Assembly: GCF_032334255.1 (NCBI RefSeq)
Contig: NZ_JAUHMF010000002.1
Span: forward strand, 372,001 to 436,000
Direction: 5' to 3'
Source of the DNA: Thermanaerothrix solaris
GTDB taxonomy: Bacteria > Chloroflexota > Anaerolineae > Anaerolineales > Anaerolineaceae
Length of the DNA stretch: 64,000 bases
Under the pieces are notes generated by a model. The model saw only the letters and a list, made by a program, of their open reading frames with translations, was not told the origin of the DNA and ran no database searches. Within the stretch, counting starts at the first letter, position 1; the number at the start of each line of letters is the position of its first letter. Both the position numbers and the translations under genes were made by a program. Below, piece by piece: positions 24,867 to 34,212 of the stretch.

Positions 24867-27800
24867 GTGCTGGTGTGGCGAATTTGGGTTCACGCTTTTT
24901 GCCGACCTAGAACTGAGGCTTCAGAGATTGCACCTGTGACCTCGTGGTATTTCTCTCCCCCTTCTGTCTTGCTCTTGCTGGCTGCAAGTGTAGCGTTGGT
25001 TTTAGGGGGACTGGCCTGGCAACGACGTCCGGGACGCGGGGCAGCGCCGTTGAGTTTCCTCTTTTTCGGCTTAGCCATCTGGTTCGGTCTGTATGGTTTA
25101 GAATTGGCCAGCCGGCAGGAAGCGCTGGCCGTTGTGTTTTACCGCCTGGGCTACCTGGGCGTAACCCTGGTGCCGGCGGGGTGGCTGCTTTTTGCCCTCA
25201 CCTTCACCGAGCGCCTGCCGCGGCGCGTGGGACTGCTCCTGGCGGGACTGGCACTAGAACCGCTTCTGGTACAAGTGGCGCTGTGGACCAATTCATCCCA
25301 TCGCTTGTTCTTTACCGCCCTTGAGCGCATCTCGTGGGATGGGTTGGCGGTCCTGCATCCCACCTATGGGCCCTTGTTTTGGTTGCACGCGGTCTATTCC
25401 TATGCCTTGCTCCTGGCCGGCACGGTTTTGCTCTTGCTTACCCTGTGGCGGCATTCGGCGTACTACCGGGCTCAGATGCATTTGATCCTCGGGGCAATTG
25501 CCCTGCCTTGGCTGGTCAATTTGGTGCGTCTGTTAGATTTGCTGCCATCCTTGCCGCTGGATCTCACCCCTGTGGGTCTGCTTCTTTCCGGCATCATCTT
25601 GCTCTTTGGGCTGTACCGCACCCCACCCGGGGCGCTGACGCCGCTGGCACGCACCAAAGTGGTCGAAGTGACCGATGAGGGCTTGCTGGTGCTGGATGCC
25701 ACAGGGCGTATCCTGGATATTAACCCGGCGGCCTGCCGTATGCTCCAGGTGCAGGCTGAAGCGGTGGTGGGTCGCCCGGCGCAGGTTGCCCTGGCCGTTT
25801 GGCCACAGTGGGCCGAATGGCTACACTCTCCGGATGCGGAATCGGCCGGCCTGGAAATACAGCCCAGCCCCGGCTGTTGGGCCGAATTGCATTACACCCC
25901 TGTCCGAACTCCCGAGGGGCAGCCGGTGGGTGCTTTACTCCGTTTGCATGATCTCACCCCCCGCAAACGCATCGAGCAGGCGTTGCGCGAAAGCGAAGCA
26001 CGCTACCGCCGCCTGATTGAAGCCTCGCCCGAAGCCATTTTCCTGCTTGATGCCGAAGGGCGCTTCACCCTGGTCAATCCTCAGGCGGTACGCCTGTTCA
26101 AGGTGGAGAATGAGACCGCTTTGCTCGGGCGTTCCTGGTGCGAATTTGCCACCTCGGAAGATGCGCCGCGCTTAACTGCGACTCTGCGGGCTGTCATTCA
26201 GGAAGAGGGCATGCTTTCTCTGGATTATGTGGGTCAAACGGCCGCTGGCGAGCGCTTTTTTGCCCAGGCCACGTTGCTTGCCCTGCGCTTCCCGCACAAT
26301 CACGAAGAACACCTTGAGATCATGGGTCTGGTGCGCGACATCACGGCCTTCAAGGCTGCGCAGGAGGAACTGCACTATGTGGCGCAGGAAGAGCGCCGGC
26401 AGCGCGAGTTGGCACAAGCCCTGCGCCAAGCCGCGCTCACCGTCACTGCCAGCCTGGATTTCAATGTGGTGCTGGAGCAACTGCTGGAGCAAGTGGCGCA
26501 GGTGGTGCCGTACGATTCGGGAAGCGTGATCCTCTTCCGCGACGATGGCAAAGCCTATGTGGCTAAAATGCGCGGCTATGAACAATTTGGCCCACATGTG
26601 GTTGAAGCAGTGCGCAACTTTGTTTTCAATCTTGAATGGGGGCAAAACTTCGTTTGGATGAGCGTTAACAAACAGCCCCTGATCATCGCCGATGTGTCCC
26701 AAGACCCCAATTGGATTGTCCTGGACGAGACCAGTTATATCCGTTCCTGGGTTGGGGCGCCGATTGTAGTCCACGGCGAGACCATTGGGTTCTTTTCGCT
26801 CGAAAGCACCCAACCCGACTTCTATCGTCCGGAACACGCCGAGATGCTGATGATCTTCGCCAGCCATGCCGGCATTGCGCTGGAAAACGCACGCCTGTTT
26901 GCCGAAGCCCAGCGCCGCGCGGTGGAAGCCGAGACGCTGCGCGAGGCCGCGGCTGCCGTGACTTCAGCGCTGAACCTGGAGCAGGTGCTGGATTTGATCA
27001 TCGCCAACCTGCGCCGCGTGGTGCCGTATGATAGTTGCTCGGTCTTTTTACTTGAGAAGGGCTATGTGCGCTTGGTGCGGGGGGCCGGCTTTGAACACCT
27101 TGAGACGATCCTGGGGCACCGCTTCCCCTCGGGCAACCCGCTGGTGGAAGAAGCCTTTCGCACCGGACGCCCGGTGGTGCTCTACGATGCCCAGCAAGAC
27201 CCGCGCTTTCAACGCTGGGGCGGCGCTGAACACATCCGCGGCTGGATTGGGTTGCCGCTGATCGCCCGCGGCCAACCGATTGGCTACCTGACCATTGATA
27301 GCCGCACCCCTGGCGCCTATACCGAGGAACATGCCCGCCTGGCCCAAGCCTTTGCCAACCAGGCGGCGATTGCGTTAGAGAACGCGCGTCTCTTTGAACA
27401 AGTACAGCAAGCGGCGATCACCGATGCGCTCACCGGTTTGGCCAACCGCCGCCATTTCTTCGATCTGGCACGGCGCGAGTTCGCCCGTGCCCGCCGCTAC
27501 GGCTCGGCGCTCTCGCTCTTTATCTTGGACGTGGATAACCTTAAGATCGTGAACGATCAGGGCGGCCACCTGTTGGGGGACCGTTTGTTGCAAACCGTGG
27601 GGCACGCGATCCGGCATCAATTACGCCAACCGGATATTGCGGCCCGCTACGGTGGGGATGAATTCATCGTCCTCCTGCCCGAGACCACCCTGGAAAAAGC
27701 TGCCCACGTGGCCGAACGCATCCGGAGTCACCTGAGCCGCGAAGTGCTCCAGGCGGATGGCAAGACCTTCCCCATCTCAATCAGCGTCGGGGTGGCCGAA

Positions 27801-27980
27801 TTGGAGGCCACTTGTCTGGTCCTGGACGATTTAATTGAGCGTGCCGACCGTGCGCTTTACTGGGCCAAGGCGCAGGGCAAGGGGTGCGTGGGGCTGTGGC
27901 ACAACGGCGCCCCTACTCCCCCGCCCGGTGCGCCCAAACGTCAGGATATTAATCCAGCGGAATCTCCGCCACCGAGTTGA
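24867..27980 (+). CDS. Membrane diguanylate cyclase with 7TM, PAS, PAS, GAF, GAF and GGDEF domains
   Basis: The 1037-residue sensor contains a 7-span N-terminal region (residues ~25-245, of the histidine-kinase-N-terminal 7TM type), PAS1 (~260-365), PAS2 (~375-500), GAF1 (~520-680), GAF2 (~690-845) and a C-terminal GGDEF domain (~855-1010). The active site reads ARYGGDEFIVLLPE, so c-di-GMP synthesis is expected; an RxxD inhibitory site is not evident. The start is unsure: GTG 24867, or the in-frame GTG 24936 that begins just before the first span. It integrates external and cytosolic signals. The 3' end overlaps the convergent HAD gene by 32 bp. Confidence 0.88.
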   Translation: MLVWRIWVHAFCRPRTEASEIAPVTSWYFSPPSVLLLLAASVALVLGGLAWQRRPGRGAAPLSFLFFGLAIWFGLYGLELASRQEALAVVFYRLGYLGVTLVPAGWLLFALTFTERLPRRVGLLLAGLALEPLLVQVALWTNSSHRLFFTALERISWDGLAVLHPTYGPLFWLHAVYSYALLLAGTVLLLLTLWRHSAYYRAQMHLILGAIALPWLVNLVRLLDLLPSLPLDLTPVGLLLSGIILLFGLYRTPPGALTPLARTKVVEVTDEGLLVLDATGRILDINPAACRMLQVQAEAVVGRPAQVALAVWPQWAEWLHSPDAESAGLEIQPSPGCWAELHYTPVRTPEGQPVGALLRLHDLTPRKRIEQALRESEARYRRLIEASPEAIFLLDAEGRFTLVNPQAVRLFKVENETALLGRSWCEFATSEDAPRLTATLRAVIQEEGMLSLDYVGQTAAGERFFAQATLLALRFPHNHEEHLEIMGLVRDITAFKAAQEELHYVAQEERRQRELAQALRQAALTVTASLDFNVVLEQLLEQVAQVVPYDSGSVILFRDDGKAYVAKMRGYEQFGPHVVEAVRNFVFNLEWGQNFVWMSVNKQPLIIADVSQDPNWIVLDETSYIRSWVGAPIVVHGETIGFFSLESTQPDFYRPEHAEMLMIFASHAGIALENARLFAEAQRRAVEAETLREAAAAVTSALNLEQVLDLIIANLRRVVPYDSCSVFLLEKGYVRLVRGAGFEHLETILGHRFPSGNPLVEEAFRTGRPVVLYDAQQDPRFQRWGGAEHIRGWIGLPLIARGQPIGYLTIDSRTPGAYTEEHARLAQAFANQAAIALENARLFEQVQQAAITDALTGLANRRHFFDLARREFARARRYGSALSLFILDVDNLKIVNDQGGHLLGDRLLQTVGHAIRHQLRQPDIAARYGGDEFIVLLPETTLEKAAHVAERIRSHLSREVLQADGKTFPISISVGVAELEATCLVLDDLIERADRALYWAKAQGKGCVGLWHNGAPTPPPGAPKRQDINPAESPPPS

Positions 27981-28716
27981 AGACTTGGTGGGGACGGTAG
28001 GGGAATTTCTCGATTTCCTCGCGCCGCGTGACGCCGCTCAGCACCAGGATGGTTTGTAATCCGGATTGGGTGCCGGCCAGGATGTCGGTATCCATGCGGT
28101 CACCCACCATGACCGTATCCTCGGAGTGCACGCCGAGGTAATTCAATGCCGAACGCATCATGAAGGGGTTGGGTTTGCCGATAAAGAAGGGGGCGCGTCC
28201 GGTGGCCCGTTCAATGAGTGCGGCCATGGCGCCGCAGGCAGGCACGATCCCGCCCTCGCCCGGGCCAGTGGGATCGGGGTTGGTGGCAATGAAGCGTGCC
28301 CCGGCCAGGACCAAGCGCACCGCCTTGGTGATGTATTCCAGATGGTAGGAAAACGTCTCCCCCAGGATGACGTAATCGGGGTCAATATCGGTCTGAATGT
28401 AGCCAACCTCGTGCAATGCCACCAGCAACCCGCTCTCGCCAATCACGAAGGCTTTTCCCTGCGGCTTTTGGGTGTGTACAAAGCGCGCCGTGGCTAACGC
28501 TGAGGTAAAAATCTGTTCTTTGGAGATCTCTAGGCCCAGATGCTGCAAACGGTGTGCCAAATCGGCAGGGGTGTACATCGAGTTGTTGGTCAAAACCAGA
28601 AACGGGATCCCCTTCCGGCGCAACCGCGCGATAAACGCATCGGCTCCCGGGATAAGGGTTTGCCCGCTGATCAGGACCCCGTCCATATCAATTAAAAATG
28701 CCTTGGCTGTGGGCAT
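27949..28716 (-). CDS. HAD-IIA family phosphatase (NagD-like)
   Basis: The 255-residue protein has the HAD motifs: I as FLIDMDGVL (nucleophile Asp10, Asp12), II as FLVLTNNS, III Lys in IGKPNP, and IV as MVGDRMDTDILAG. The C2 cap is between motifs II and III, as in NagD, which dephosphorylates nucleotides and sugar phosphates. The start ATG 28716 has the Shine-Dalgarno GGGAGGGAAG. Confidence 0.9.
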   Translation of the reverse strand: MPTAKAFLIDMDGVLISGQTLIPGADAFIARLRRKGIPFLVLTNNSMYTPADLAHRLQHLGLEISKEQIFTSALATARFVHTQKPQGKAFVIGESGLLVALHEVGYIQTDIDPDYVILGETFSYHLEYITKAVRLVLAGARFIATNPDPTGPGEGGIVPACGAMAALIERATGRAPFFIGKPNPFMMRSALNYLGVHSEDTVMVGDRMDTDILAGTQSGLQTILVLSGVTRREEIEKFPYRPHQVFNSVAEIPLD

Positions 28717-28761
28717 ACTTCCCTCCCATCCTGGATGATGTAGGCCAAAAATTATATTTCG

Positions 28762-28789
28762 ATTATAGCCGAAGATTGTATCTTCTCAA
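28762..28789 (-). promoter_or_regulatory. Promoter of the HAD phosphatase gene
   Basis: On the minus strand TTGAGA (28789-28784), a 16-bp spacer and TATAAT (28767-28762) lie 46 bp before the start codon. A second TATAAT-like box is present about 12 bp further downstream. Confidence 0.65.
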
Positions 28790-28894
28790 GTTGAACGGGT
28801 TGGTTCTGCAAAGCGAAAACTGAAAGCCAGGTGTAAACTCAGCCGTGAGAAAAACCGTCTATACTCCAATCAGCCGGGAAGGATTGGAGGACCG

Positions 28895-29554
28895 ATGCCA
28901 AGGTTGCGTCGCCGATCGTGGTCGCGGGAAAGATTCTGGTTCGCCCTGCTTGCGGTGCTGATGGCGTTGGGCCTGGCCGCGCTGTGGTTCATCCCGCCCT
29001 GGCGGTTTGAGCCACAGGTGCACCTGATTCCTCTGGCCCTCGCCCCGGTTCGGCAGGCAGATTACCACGCCGAGCCCCACCTGGCGGCCATCCCGGCGGT
29101 CTCCCTCGACCTGATTCGCCAGGCCCTTCAGGAACGCCAGCCTCAGGCCCAAGCCGAGGCCGTACTGCGCCAACTGGAGACCCCTATCCCGACCGCTACG
29201 GCCAACCGTCCGTTGGTTTTGCCGGCCACGCCGACGGCATCGTCTTGGCCGGGGATAACAACGATGCCGGTAACGCTTACTCTGACCTCGACGCCCACGG
29301 TGACCCAGACGATGGCGCTCCCGACCTCCACCTTCAGCCCTACCGCAGAGGTTAGCCCGACTGCGGACCCACGCCCGACACGTACCCCCCAACCGCCACC
29401 GCCAACAGCGACGCCACTACCTACTTCAACCCCACTGCCGCCGAGCCCCACGCCGCGTCCGCCTACCGCGACCGCTCCGGCCTACCCGCCTCCGGCGACG
29501 CCTTTACCCTCGACGCCACCTACGCCTACTTTGAGGCCGTATCCCCCGCCATGA
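28895..29554 (+). CDS. Single-span membrane protein with Pro/Thr-rich tail, unknown function
   Basis: The 219-residue protein has a basic N terminus (MPRLRRRSWSRERFW), one hydrophobic segment ~14-34, an amphipathic region to ~95, and then an extended Pro/Thr/Ser tail without repeats of fixed length that ends in PPP. The start ATG 28895 has the good Shine-Dalgarno TTGGAGG. The tail is low complexity, so the exact product is uncertain, but the binding site and membrane segment support a real gene. It is probably a cell-envelope protein with a glycosylated stalk. Confidence 0.6.
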   Translation: MPRLRRRSWSRERFWFALLAVLMALGLAALWFIPPWRFEPQVHLIPLALAPVRQADYHAEPHLAAIPAVSLDLIRQALQERQPQAQAEAVLRQLETPIPTATANRPLVLPATPTASSWPGITTMPVTLTLTSTPTVTQTMALPTSTFSPTAEVSPTADPRPTRTPQPPPPTATPLPTSTPLPPSPTPRPPTATAPAYPPPATPLPSTPPTPTLRPYPPP

Positions 29555-29564
29555 AAACGTTCGC

Positions 29565-30155
29565 TCACCCCTTGCGGCACAGCAGTAGCCCGCGATCCAA
29601 CGGCAGCACCAGGGCATCTACCCGCGGGTCGGCCAAGGCGCGATCCACCAAGGATTGCAAGACCTCGCGGTGGCTGATCACGTTATCGGCAATCAGCCAA
29701 CCGCCCGGGCACAAGCGCGGTACCACCAAGTCGTAGCACGGCGCGTAGAGGTCTTTCTCAGCGTCCAAAAAACAGAAGGCAATCTGCGCCAACGCCGGTA
29801 GATGCGCCAAGGCATCCCCTTCGATCACTGTGACCACGTCTTCTACCTGAGCAAGGTGAAAGGTCTCCCGCGCCAGGTGGACTTTTTGGGGATCAATCTC
29901 AAACGTGACCACCTTTCGCCCCTGGGAACGCGCGCCCAGGGCGATCCACAGGGTGGAGTAGCCACCGCTGGTGCCGATCTCGACGTAAGTGCCCGCCGGA
30001 GCGGCAGCGGCCATCAGTGCCAGGAAGCGCCCGGTATCCGGGGCTACTTGTCGTAAGCGCTGAGCAGTGGGCAGGCCCAAAGCGCGTTCGCGGGCATCGC
30101 GCGCTTCCAATTCCTGCATGCGGGCCTGCATGGCGGGTGGAATGGAATAAAACAT
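29565..30155 (-). CDS. O-methyltransferase, SAM-dependent (caffeoyl-CoA OMT-like)
   Basis: The 196-residue protein has the class I fold: motif I YVEIGTSGGYSTLWIALGA, an acidic loop TFEIDPQKVHLAR, IEGDALAHLPAL and IAFCFLDAEKDLY, with the Asp-Ala-Glu-Lys metal-binding signature of metal-dependent O-methyltransferases, followed by GGWLIADNVISH. The N-terminal helix region QELEARDARERALGLPTA is typical. The substrate is unknown (catechol-type or other). It is transcribed against the neighbouring Pro/Thr-rich gene. Confidence 0.88.
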   Translation of the reverse strand: MFYSIPPAMQARMQELEARDARERALGLPTAQRLRQVAPDTGRFLALMAAAAPAGTYVEIGTSGGYSTLWIALGARSQGRKVVTFEIDPQKVHLARETFHLAQVEDVVTVIEGDALAHLPALAQIAFCFLDAEKDLYAPCYDLVVPRLCPGGWLIADNVISHREVLQSLVDRALADPRVDALVLPLDRGLLLCRKG

Positions 30156-30254
30156 GGTGTCCTCACCAAAAGAATTTAGGCCTATTTTATCCGTTCATTC
30201 GAAAAAAGTGAGGTCGGAGAACGAAAAGCATCCCTCATCATCGTCCCAACGGGG

Positions 30255-30260
30255 GTATAA
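30255..30260 (+). promoter_or_regulatory. -10 box of the capA-like gene
   Basis: TATAAT lies 28 bp before the capA-like start codon. No clear -35 hexamer is present at proper spacing. Confidence 0.5.
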
Positions 30261-30287
30261 TCGGGGCGGTCATTGCGGCGAGGAACA

Positions 30288-31997
30288 ATGCAGTTCAGAC
30301 GGAAGTTCTTTCCTTCACGGCGCATGGTATATCGAGGGTTTGCGTTTGGGCTCCTCAGCCTGGCCCTGCTGGTGGCATGCCAGAACCCGGCTGGGGCTGC
30401 CCTGGCCGGATTACCTCAAAACCCTCCCCCCACCGTGACCCCGTTCCAGCCACGGCCGACGACCTCTCCCGTTCCCACGGCGACCTCACACCCGGCCCCG
30501 ACGCTCTGGCTCGATCCGGCCTTGCCGCCCGACTTGCGTTCTCAGGTCAGGCTGCCGCCAGGCTGGGATTTCGCCCCCACCGCCGAGACGGCGACCCTGC
30601 GTTTGGCCCTGAGCGCTCCCCAGGATGCCCAGGGTTATTGGGTCTATGCGCTGGTCGGGCGCTTTCCTACCCTGGAGGACGAGGTGAGCGCAGAATGGTT
30701 GCGCCAGGTCTGGCAGGGGGCACAGCCGATGTCCTTGTGGATGGATGAAGCGACCCTGGCGGCCTTGAGTGCGGCGTGGGGAGCGCCGGCGCCCGGCGTT
30801 GTGCAAACCGTAGCCGCCGATGAGTTGGTTGAAACTCTGTGGGCGCACCCGGAGGCGCGGGGCATTGTACCTTTTGAGCGCCTGGAGCCACGGCTCAAGG
30901 TCGTTGCTGTGGAGGGTCAATCGCCCCTCCATAAGGATTTTAACCCGGCGCGCTACCCGCTGGCACTGCCCTTTGCCCTCCAGGGTGACGCGGCGGCGTT
31001 AGCGGCGTTTCAGTCGGCGGCGCAGGCGGCCGGGGTGACCGCGTTTCTCCCGACCGGTAACCGTGACCCTGCCAAATTGACCGTAGTAGCAGTGACCGGG
31101 GTAACCGCTATCGTGCGCGCGACCGCCTGGACGCTGGACGTGCGCGGCATAGATTACGCCATTCAAGAGATTGCACCGTGGTTGCGCGAGGCCGACATTA
31201 CCCACATCAATAACGAGGTGGCTTTCCGTGAGAACTGCCCCCATGTCAACGATGGCCTTAACGCCCAGGGGGTGATCGTCTTCCCCTGCAGCGATAGCCG
31301 TTACCTGGCCGTGCTGGAAGCGCTGGGCACCGACGTCGTCGAGATGACCGGCGATCACTTCATTGATGCGCACCCCGAAGACGTGCTCTACACCTTAGAC
31401 CGGTATCATCAGCGGGGGTGGCAGACCTACGGGGGTGGGGCAACCCTAGATGAAGGCTATCGTCCGGCCGTATTTGAACATAACGGCAACCGCATTGCCT
31501 TTATCGGCTGTAACGCTAAGGGACCGGGTTATGCCCAGGCCTCGGCCACTCAGCCGGGCGCCGCCTTATGCGATTTTGACCGCCTGACGGCGGCCATCGC
31601 CGATCTGCGTGCCGGGGGTTATTTGCCCATTGTCACGTTCTCGCATATTGAATACGAGACCTTTGCCGCCAATCCCCTGGCGGTGCGCGATTTTGAGCGC
31701 GTGGCTCGGGCCGGTGCGGTGATTGTCTCGGGCAGTCAGGGGCACCTCCCCCAGGCCATGGAATTTCACGCCGGGGCGTTCCTCCATTATGGCCTGGGTA
31801 ACCTCCTCTTTGATCAGTGGAGCCTGGGGGCGCCGTTCGATCAGGCCTTCATTGACCGCCACGTCTTTTATGCGGGCCGTTACCTCAGTACCGAACTACT
31901 CACCCTCCGTTTTGAGGATTTTGCGCGCTCGCGTCCGATGACCGCCGAGGAGCGCCGTGCTCTGCTCGAGACCGTCTTCAGCGCCAGCGGGTGGTGA
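30288..31997 (+). CDS. CapA/PgsA-like lipoprotein (metallophosphatase fold)
   Basis: The 569-residue exported protein has a signal with a lipobox-like LALLVACQ (Cys at ~27), a short Pro-rich linker, and an N-terminal alpha/beta region with substrate-binding character (~55-255). The C-terminal CapA domain (~260-560) contains VAVTGVTAIVRATA, THINNEVAF, MTGDHFIDA, VTFSHIEYE and VSGSQGHLPQAMEFH, matching the CapA/PgsA capsule-biosynthesis family, with His/Asn/Asp as likely metal ligands. The first element (GD..L) of canonical members is replaced by TGVTA. The start ATG 30288 has GGCGAGGAAC. It probably concerns surface polymer attachment or synthesis. Confidence 0.82.
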   Translation: MQFRRKFFPSRRMVYRGFAFGLLSLALLVACQNPAGAALAGLPQNPPPTVTPFQPRPTTSPVPTATSHPAPTLWLDPALPPDLRSQVRLPPGWDFAPTAETATLRLALSAPQDAQGYWVYALVGRFPTLEDEVSAEWLRQVWQGAQPMSLWMDEATLAALSAAWGAPAPGVVQTVAADELVETLWAHPEARGIVPFERLEPRLKVVAVEGQSPLHKDFNPARYPLALPFALQGDAAALAAFQSAAQAAGVTAFLPTGNRDPAKLTVVAVTGVTAIVRATAWTLDVRGIDYAIQEIAPWLREADITHINNEVAFRENCPHVNDGLNAQGVIVFPCSDSRYLAVLEALGTDVVEMTGDHFIDAHPEDVLYTLDRYHQRGWQTYGGGATLDEGYRPAVFEHNGNRIAFIGCNAKGPGYAQASATQPGAALCDFDRLTAAIADLRAGGYLPIVTFSHIEYETFAANPLAVRDFERVARAGAVIVSGSQGHLPQAMEFHAGAFLHYGLGNLLFDQWSLGAPFDQAFIDRHVFYAGRYLSTELLTLRFEDFARSRPMTAEERRALLETVFSASGW

Positions 31998-31998
31998 C

Positions 31999-33309
31999 TC
32001 ATCCTTCACCCAGGTCTTTCTTGAGAATATCGGCGGTCAGCGTCATGAGACGAACGACTTCGCGCAGAAGAGCCTCCTTTTGAGCCACCTGGGCGCGCAA
32101 GGCGTTGACCTCAGGCTCCAGATTGTGCAGGCGCCGGGCCTGTTCACGGCTCTGCCGCCAATAGGTGAGGCTGACGTCTCGCAGCAGGGCAATTTCATCC
32201 CTCGCCGTGGGTAAGGCATCGAGGTTAAGTTGCCAGCCTTCACGATGGCCCAATTCGGTTAAGGCGACCCGAAGGTCTTCCCAATTAGCAGGCGCCACGA
32301 AATGAGCCTGGGGAAAATTTGCCGCTAGTCGCTCGACCAAGTCGTCTATAGTGGCATCTTGCCAGCCGCTATAGCGCGCCATCAGGCGGTGCAAAAAGAG
32401 AAAAGTGCCCGTCACGCCCAGCAAAGCCGTCTTCAGCATGGCCGAGGAGGTGAGGCTGAGATAAACGCGTGGCAAAGAGATGCCTCCGGGACGTTGCATC
32501 TGGGCCCATAAGAGGAGGGCTTCCCAGGGACGGTCGGCGGCAGGAAAGTTGTTGCCCGCCCGCGTGACGCGGGGGTTGACCCAGGCCGGATGATTTTTGA
32601 TTGCCAGGCGCACCGGACTGAAGAGCGCGGTTACCCTATCATCGAGCCAGGCATCTATTTCTGGCGGTAGCACCTCGAGGAGAGGAAAATACTGCCGAAA
32701 ATATAGCGCCTCAGCCTGAAACGGTTCAATATTTTCTAAATCAAACAGGTAGTCAAAGCGCGTACGCAGGGTCGGATCGGCACGGCAGATGGATAAAAAA
32801 TCGGCTAAATTTATCGCGCGCAGAGGGCACCACGGCGTTTCGGCGAACAATGCAGGCATGAGCAGCCAGATTTCACGGATCGCCTCGAAGGTGAAGCCCT
32901 GGGCCAACACAGTCCCATCGTGCTTCTGGGCCAGCCAGTCGGCAAAGCGACGCTGCGGGCTATACGTAAGTAATCCCTCGTCGGTCAGGATGACCGGCAC
33001 ACCCGCCGCATGGCTCCGCGCCATCAGCGCGTTGAAATGAGGAAAACCCCAGGTGAAGGTATGCAATGCAACGGCGCGCTGCAGCAAATCGGTAAAGAGG
33101 GGTTCATAGGCTGAAAGTGGTGCATCGGGTTCAATCAGGACCACGTCATCCCAAATGCCCAGAGCACGTGCCCGCTCCAGGTAGGGCAGGGTGCGGTTTG
33201 TCGCATAGAGCAAGAGAATTTTGGGGCTTTCGGCATAGGTGGTGGTGGCGAGGATGAACGCCATCAGCACATGATATTCGGTGCCGCAGGCAAAGAGAAC
33301 GGCGGACAT
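31999..33309 (-). CDS. Polysialyltransferase-like (GT52-type) protein with C-terminal coiled coil
   Basis: The 436-residue protein begins SAVLFACGTEYHVLMAF, like the 'LFVVNTPFQ' start of polysialyltransferase and GT52-type enzymes. It has a GVPVILTDEGLLTYSP motif and a C-terminal half with LPRVYLSLTSSAML and FLFLHRLMARY. The last ~75 residues form a charged coiled coil (REQARRLHNLEPEVNALRAQ). The start ATG 33309 has GGGAGGGCC. A role as surface-glycan glycosyltransferase is inferred from the fold; a direct partner is the CapA-like gene transcribed against it. Recognition is moderate. Confidence 0.6.
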   Translation of the reverse strand: MSAVLFACGTEYHVLMAFILATTTYAESPKILLLYATNRTLPYLERARALGIWDDVVLIEPDAPLSAYEPLFTDLLQRAVALHTFTWGFPHFNALMARSHAAGVPVILTDEGLLTYSPQRRFADWLAQKHDGTVLAQGFTFEAIREIWLLMPALFAETPWCPLRAINLADFLSICRADPTLRTRFDYLFDLENIEPFQAEALYFRQYFPLLEVLPPEIDAWLDDRVTALFSPVRLAIKNHPAWVNPRVTRAGNNFPAADRPWEALLLWAQMQRPGGISLPRVYLSLTSSAMLKTALLGVTGTFLFLHRLMARYSGWQDATIDDLVERLAANFPQAHFVAPANWEDLRVALTELGHREGWQLNLDALPTARDEIALLRDVSLTYWRQSREQARRLHNLEPEVNALRAQVAQKEALLREVVRLMTLTADILKKDLGEG

Positions 33310-33379
33310 TGGCCCTCCCAGGTATGGAATCACTTAACTTTACCCCAAAGGCGCAGGCTGAGCAACGCCATCTACTGAT

Positions 33380-33560
33380 CTTCGGACATGAGTTAGGACA
33401 CCCAAATAAGAAGAAGCCTCCAAACCGATCAAATTGGTTGGTAACCATCAGCAACGCTTCGCTGACCCCATAACAGCCGACCAAGCCGCCGAAAAAGGAT
33501 GCTTTAGCCTCATTTACTGCTGTTGTGCTCTCGACTGTCCTAAATCGTGTCTGAATTTCA
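33380..33560 (+). mobile_element. Relic A of an insertion sequence
   Basis: This shares two blocks with relic B in the same order and orientation: the left-end block CTTCGGACAT (33380-33389) and a 63-bp block (33495-33557), which matches 38458-38520 with 5 mismatches. The latter reads DALASFTAVVLSTVLNRV then stop, the C-terminal end of the same ORF as in relic B. The internal part is deleted, and a stop (TAA) occurs just upstream in frame. The remaining 33310-33735 sequence holds no gene. Confidence 0.6.
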
Positions 33561-33735
33561 GACGCCTAAGATTTGGTGGTTACTACTCCTTATAAATATA
33601 ATTTCTTAAACACCAGCAATTCGCAAGCCGAGATTGCATTCATGATCACCGGTTGGCTATCTGGAAAAAAGGCCCTTCACAATACCTTTGACCTGCAATA
33701 ATAATCCTCACTTGCCTGAATGAAAGGAGAATTTT

Positions 33736-34206
33736 ATGGACCCATCTGATCTCGCCGCCTTTCTTGCGCCAGTCATGCCCTATCTCATTAAGGGTGGCAT
33801 CGAACTCGCCAAGGCTGCTGCGGGGGAATTGGGGAAGAAACTCTCTGCCGATTCATGGGATGGTATGAAGAAACTGGTGGAGAAAATCCGGCAGAAGGCA
33901 GGCGACAAACCCGCCGCGGTGGACGCCTTGCAACGTGCCGCCGCCAGTCCCGATGACCCGCGCGTGCGCGATATGCTGGAACTCTACCTGGAAGAAATCC
34001 TGAAAGAAAACCCCGATCTGGCCGCAGAAGCGGCGCGCCTGCTTGGAACCAGCGTTTCCAGCAATGTGGAAGTCCGAGATGTCCACCGTGGCGGAAAAGT
34101 CACTGGCGTCAAAGTCAAAGGGGAAAGCCCTGATCGTATCGATAGCAACGTCAAAGCCAGGGATGTTTCCGGCGGGGTGACGGGGGTAGAAATCTCAGAG
34201 GACTGA
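33736..34206 (+). CDS. Small partner protein of STAND NTPase, unknown function
   Basis: The 156-residue protein has an N-terminal alpha-helical region (1-105; PVMPYLIKGGIELAKAAAGELGKKL) and a C-terminal part with two copies of a beta motif of the form 'VEVRDV..GGKVTGVKV' (110-127) and 'VKARDVSGGVTGVEI' (139-153). The start ATG 33736 has the strong Shine-Dalgarno AAAGGAG. The stop is 6 bp before the STAND gene, so it is co-transcribed. The same beta motif occurs once in the STAND protein (residues 127-143), so the two proteins are likely to interact or to derive from a split gene. The N-terminal domain may be an effector/adaptor domain; no catalytic motif is recognised. Confidence 0.7.
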   Translation: MDPSDLAAFLAPVMPYLIKGGIELAKAAAGELGKKLSADSWDGMKKLVEKIRQKAGDKPAAVDALQRAAASPDDPRVRDMLELYLEEILKENPDLAAEAARLLGTSVSSNVEVRDVHRGGKVTGVKVKGESPDRIDSNVKARDVSGGVTGVEISED

Positions 34207-34212
34207 GCCAGT

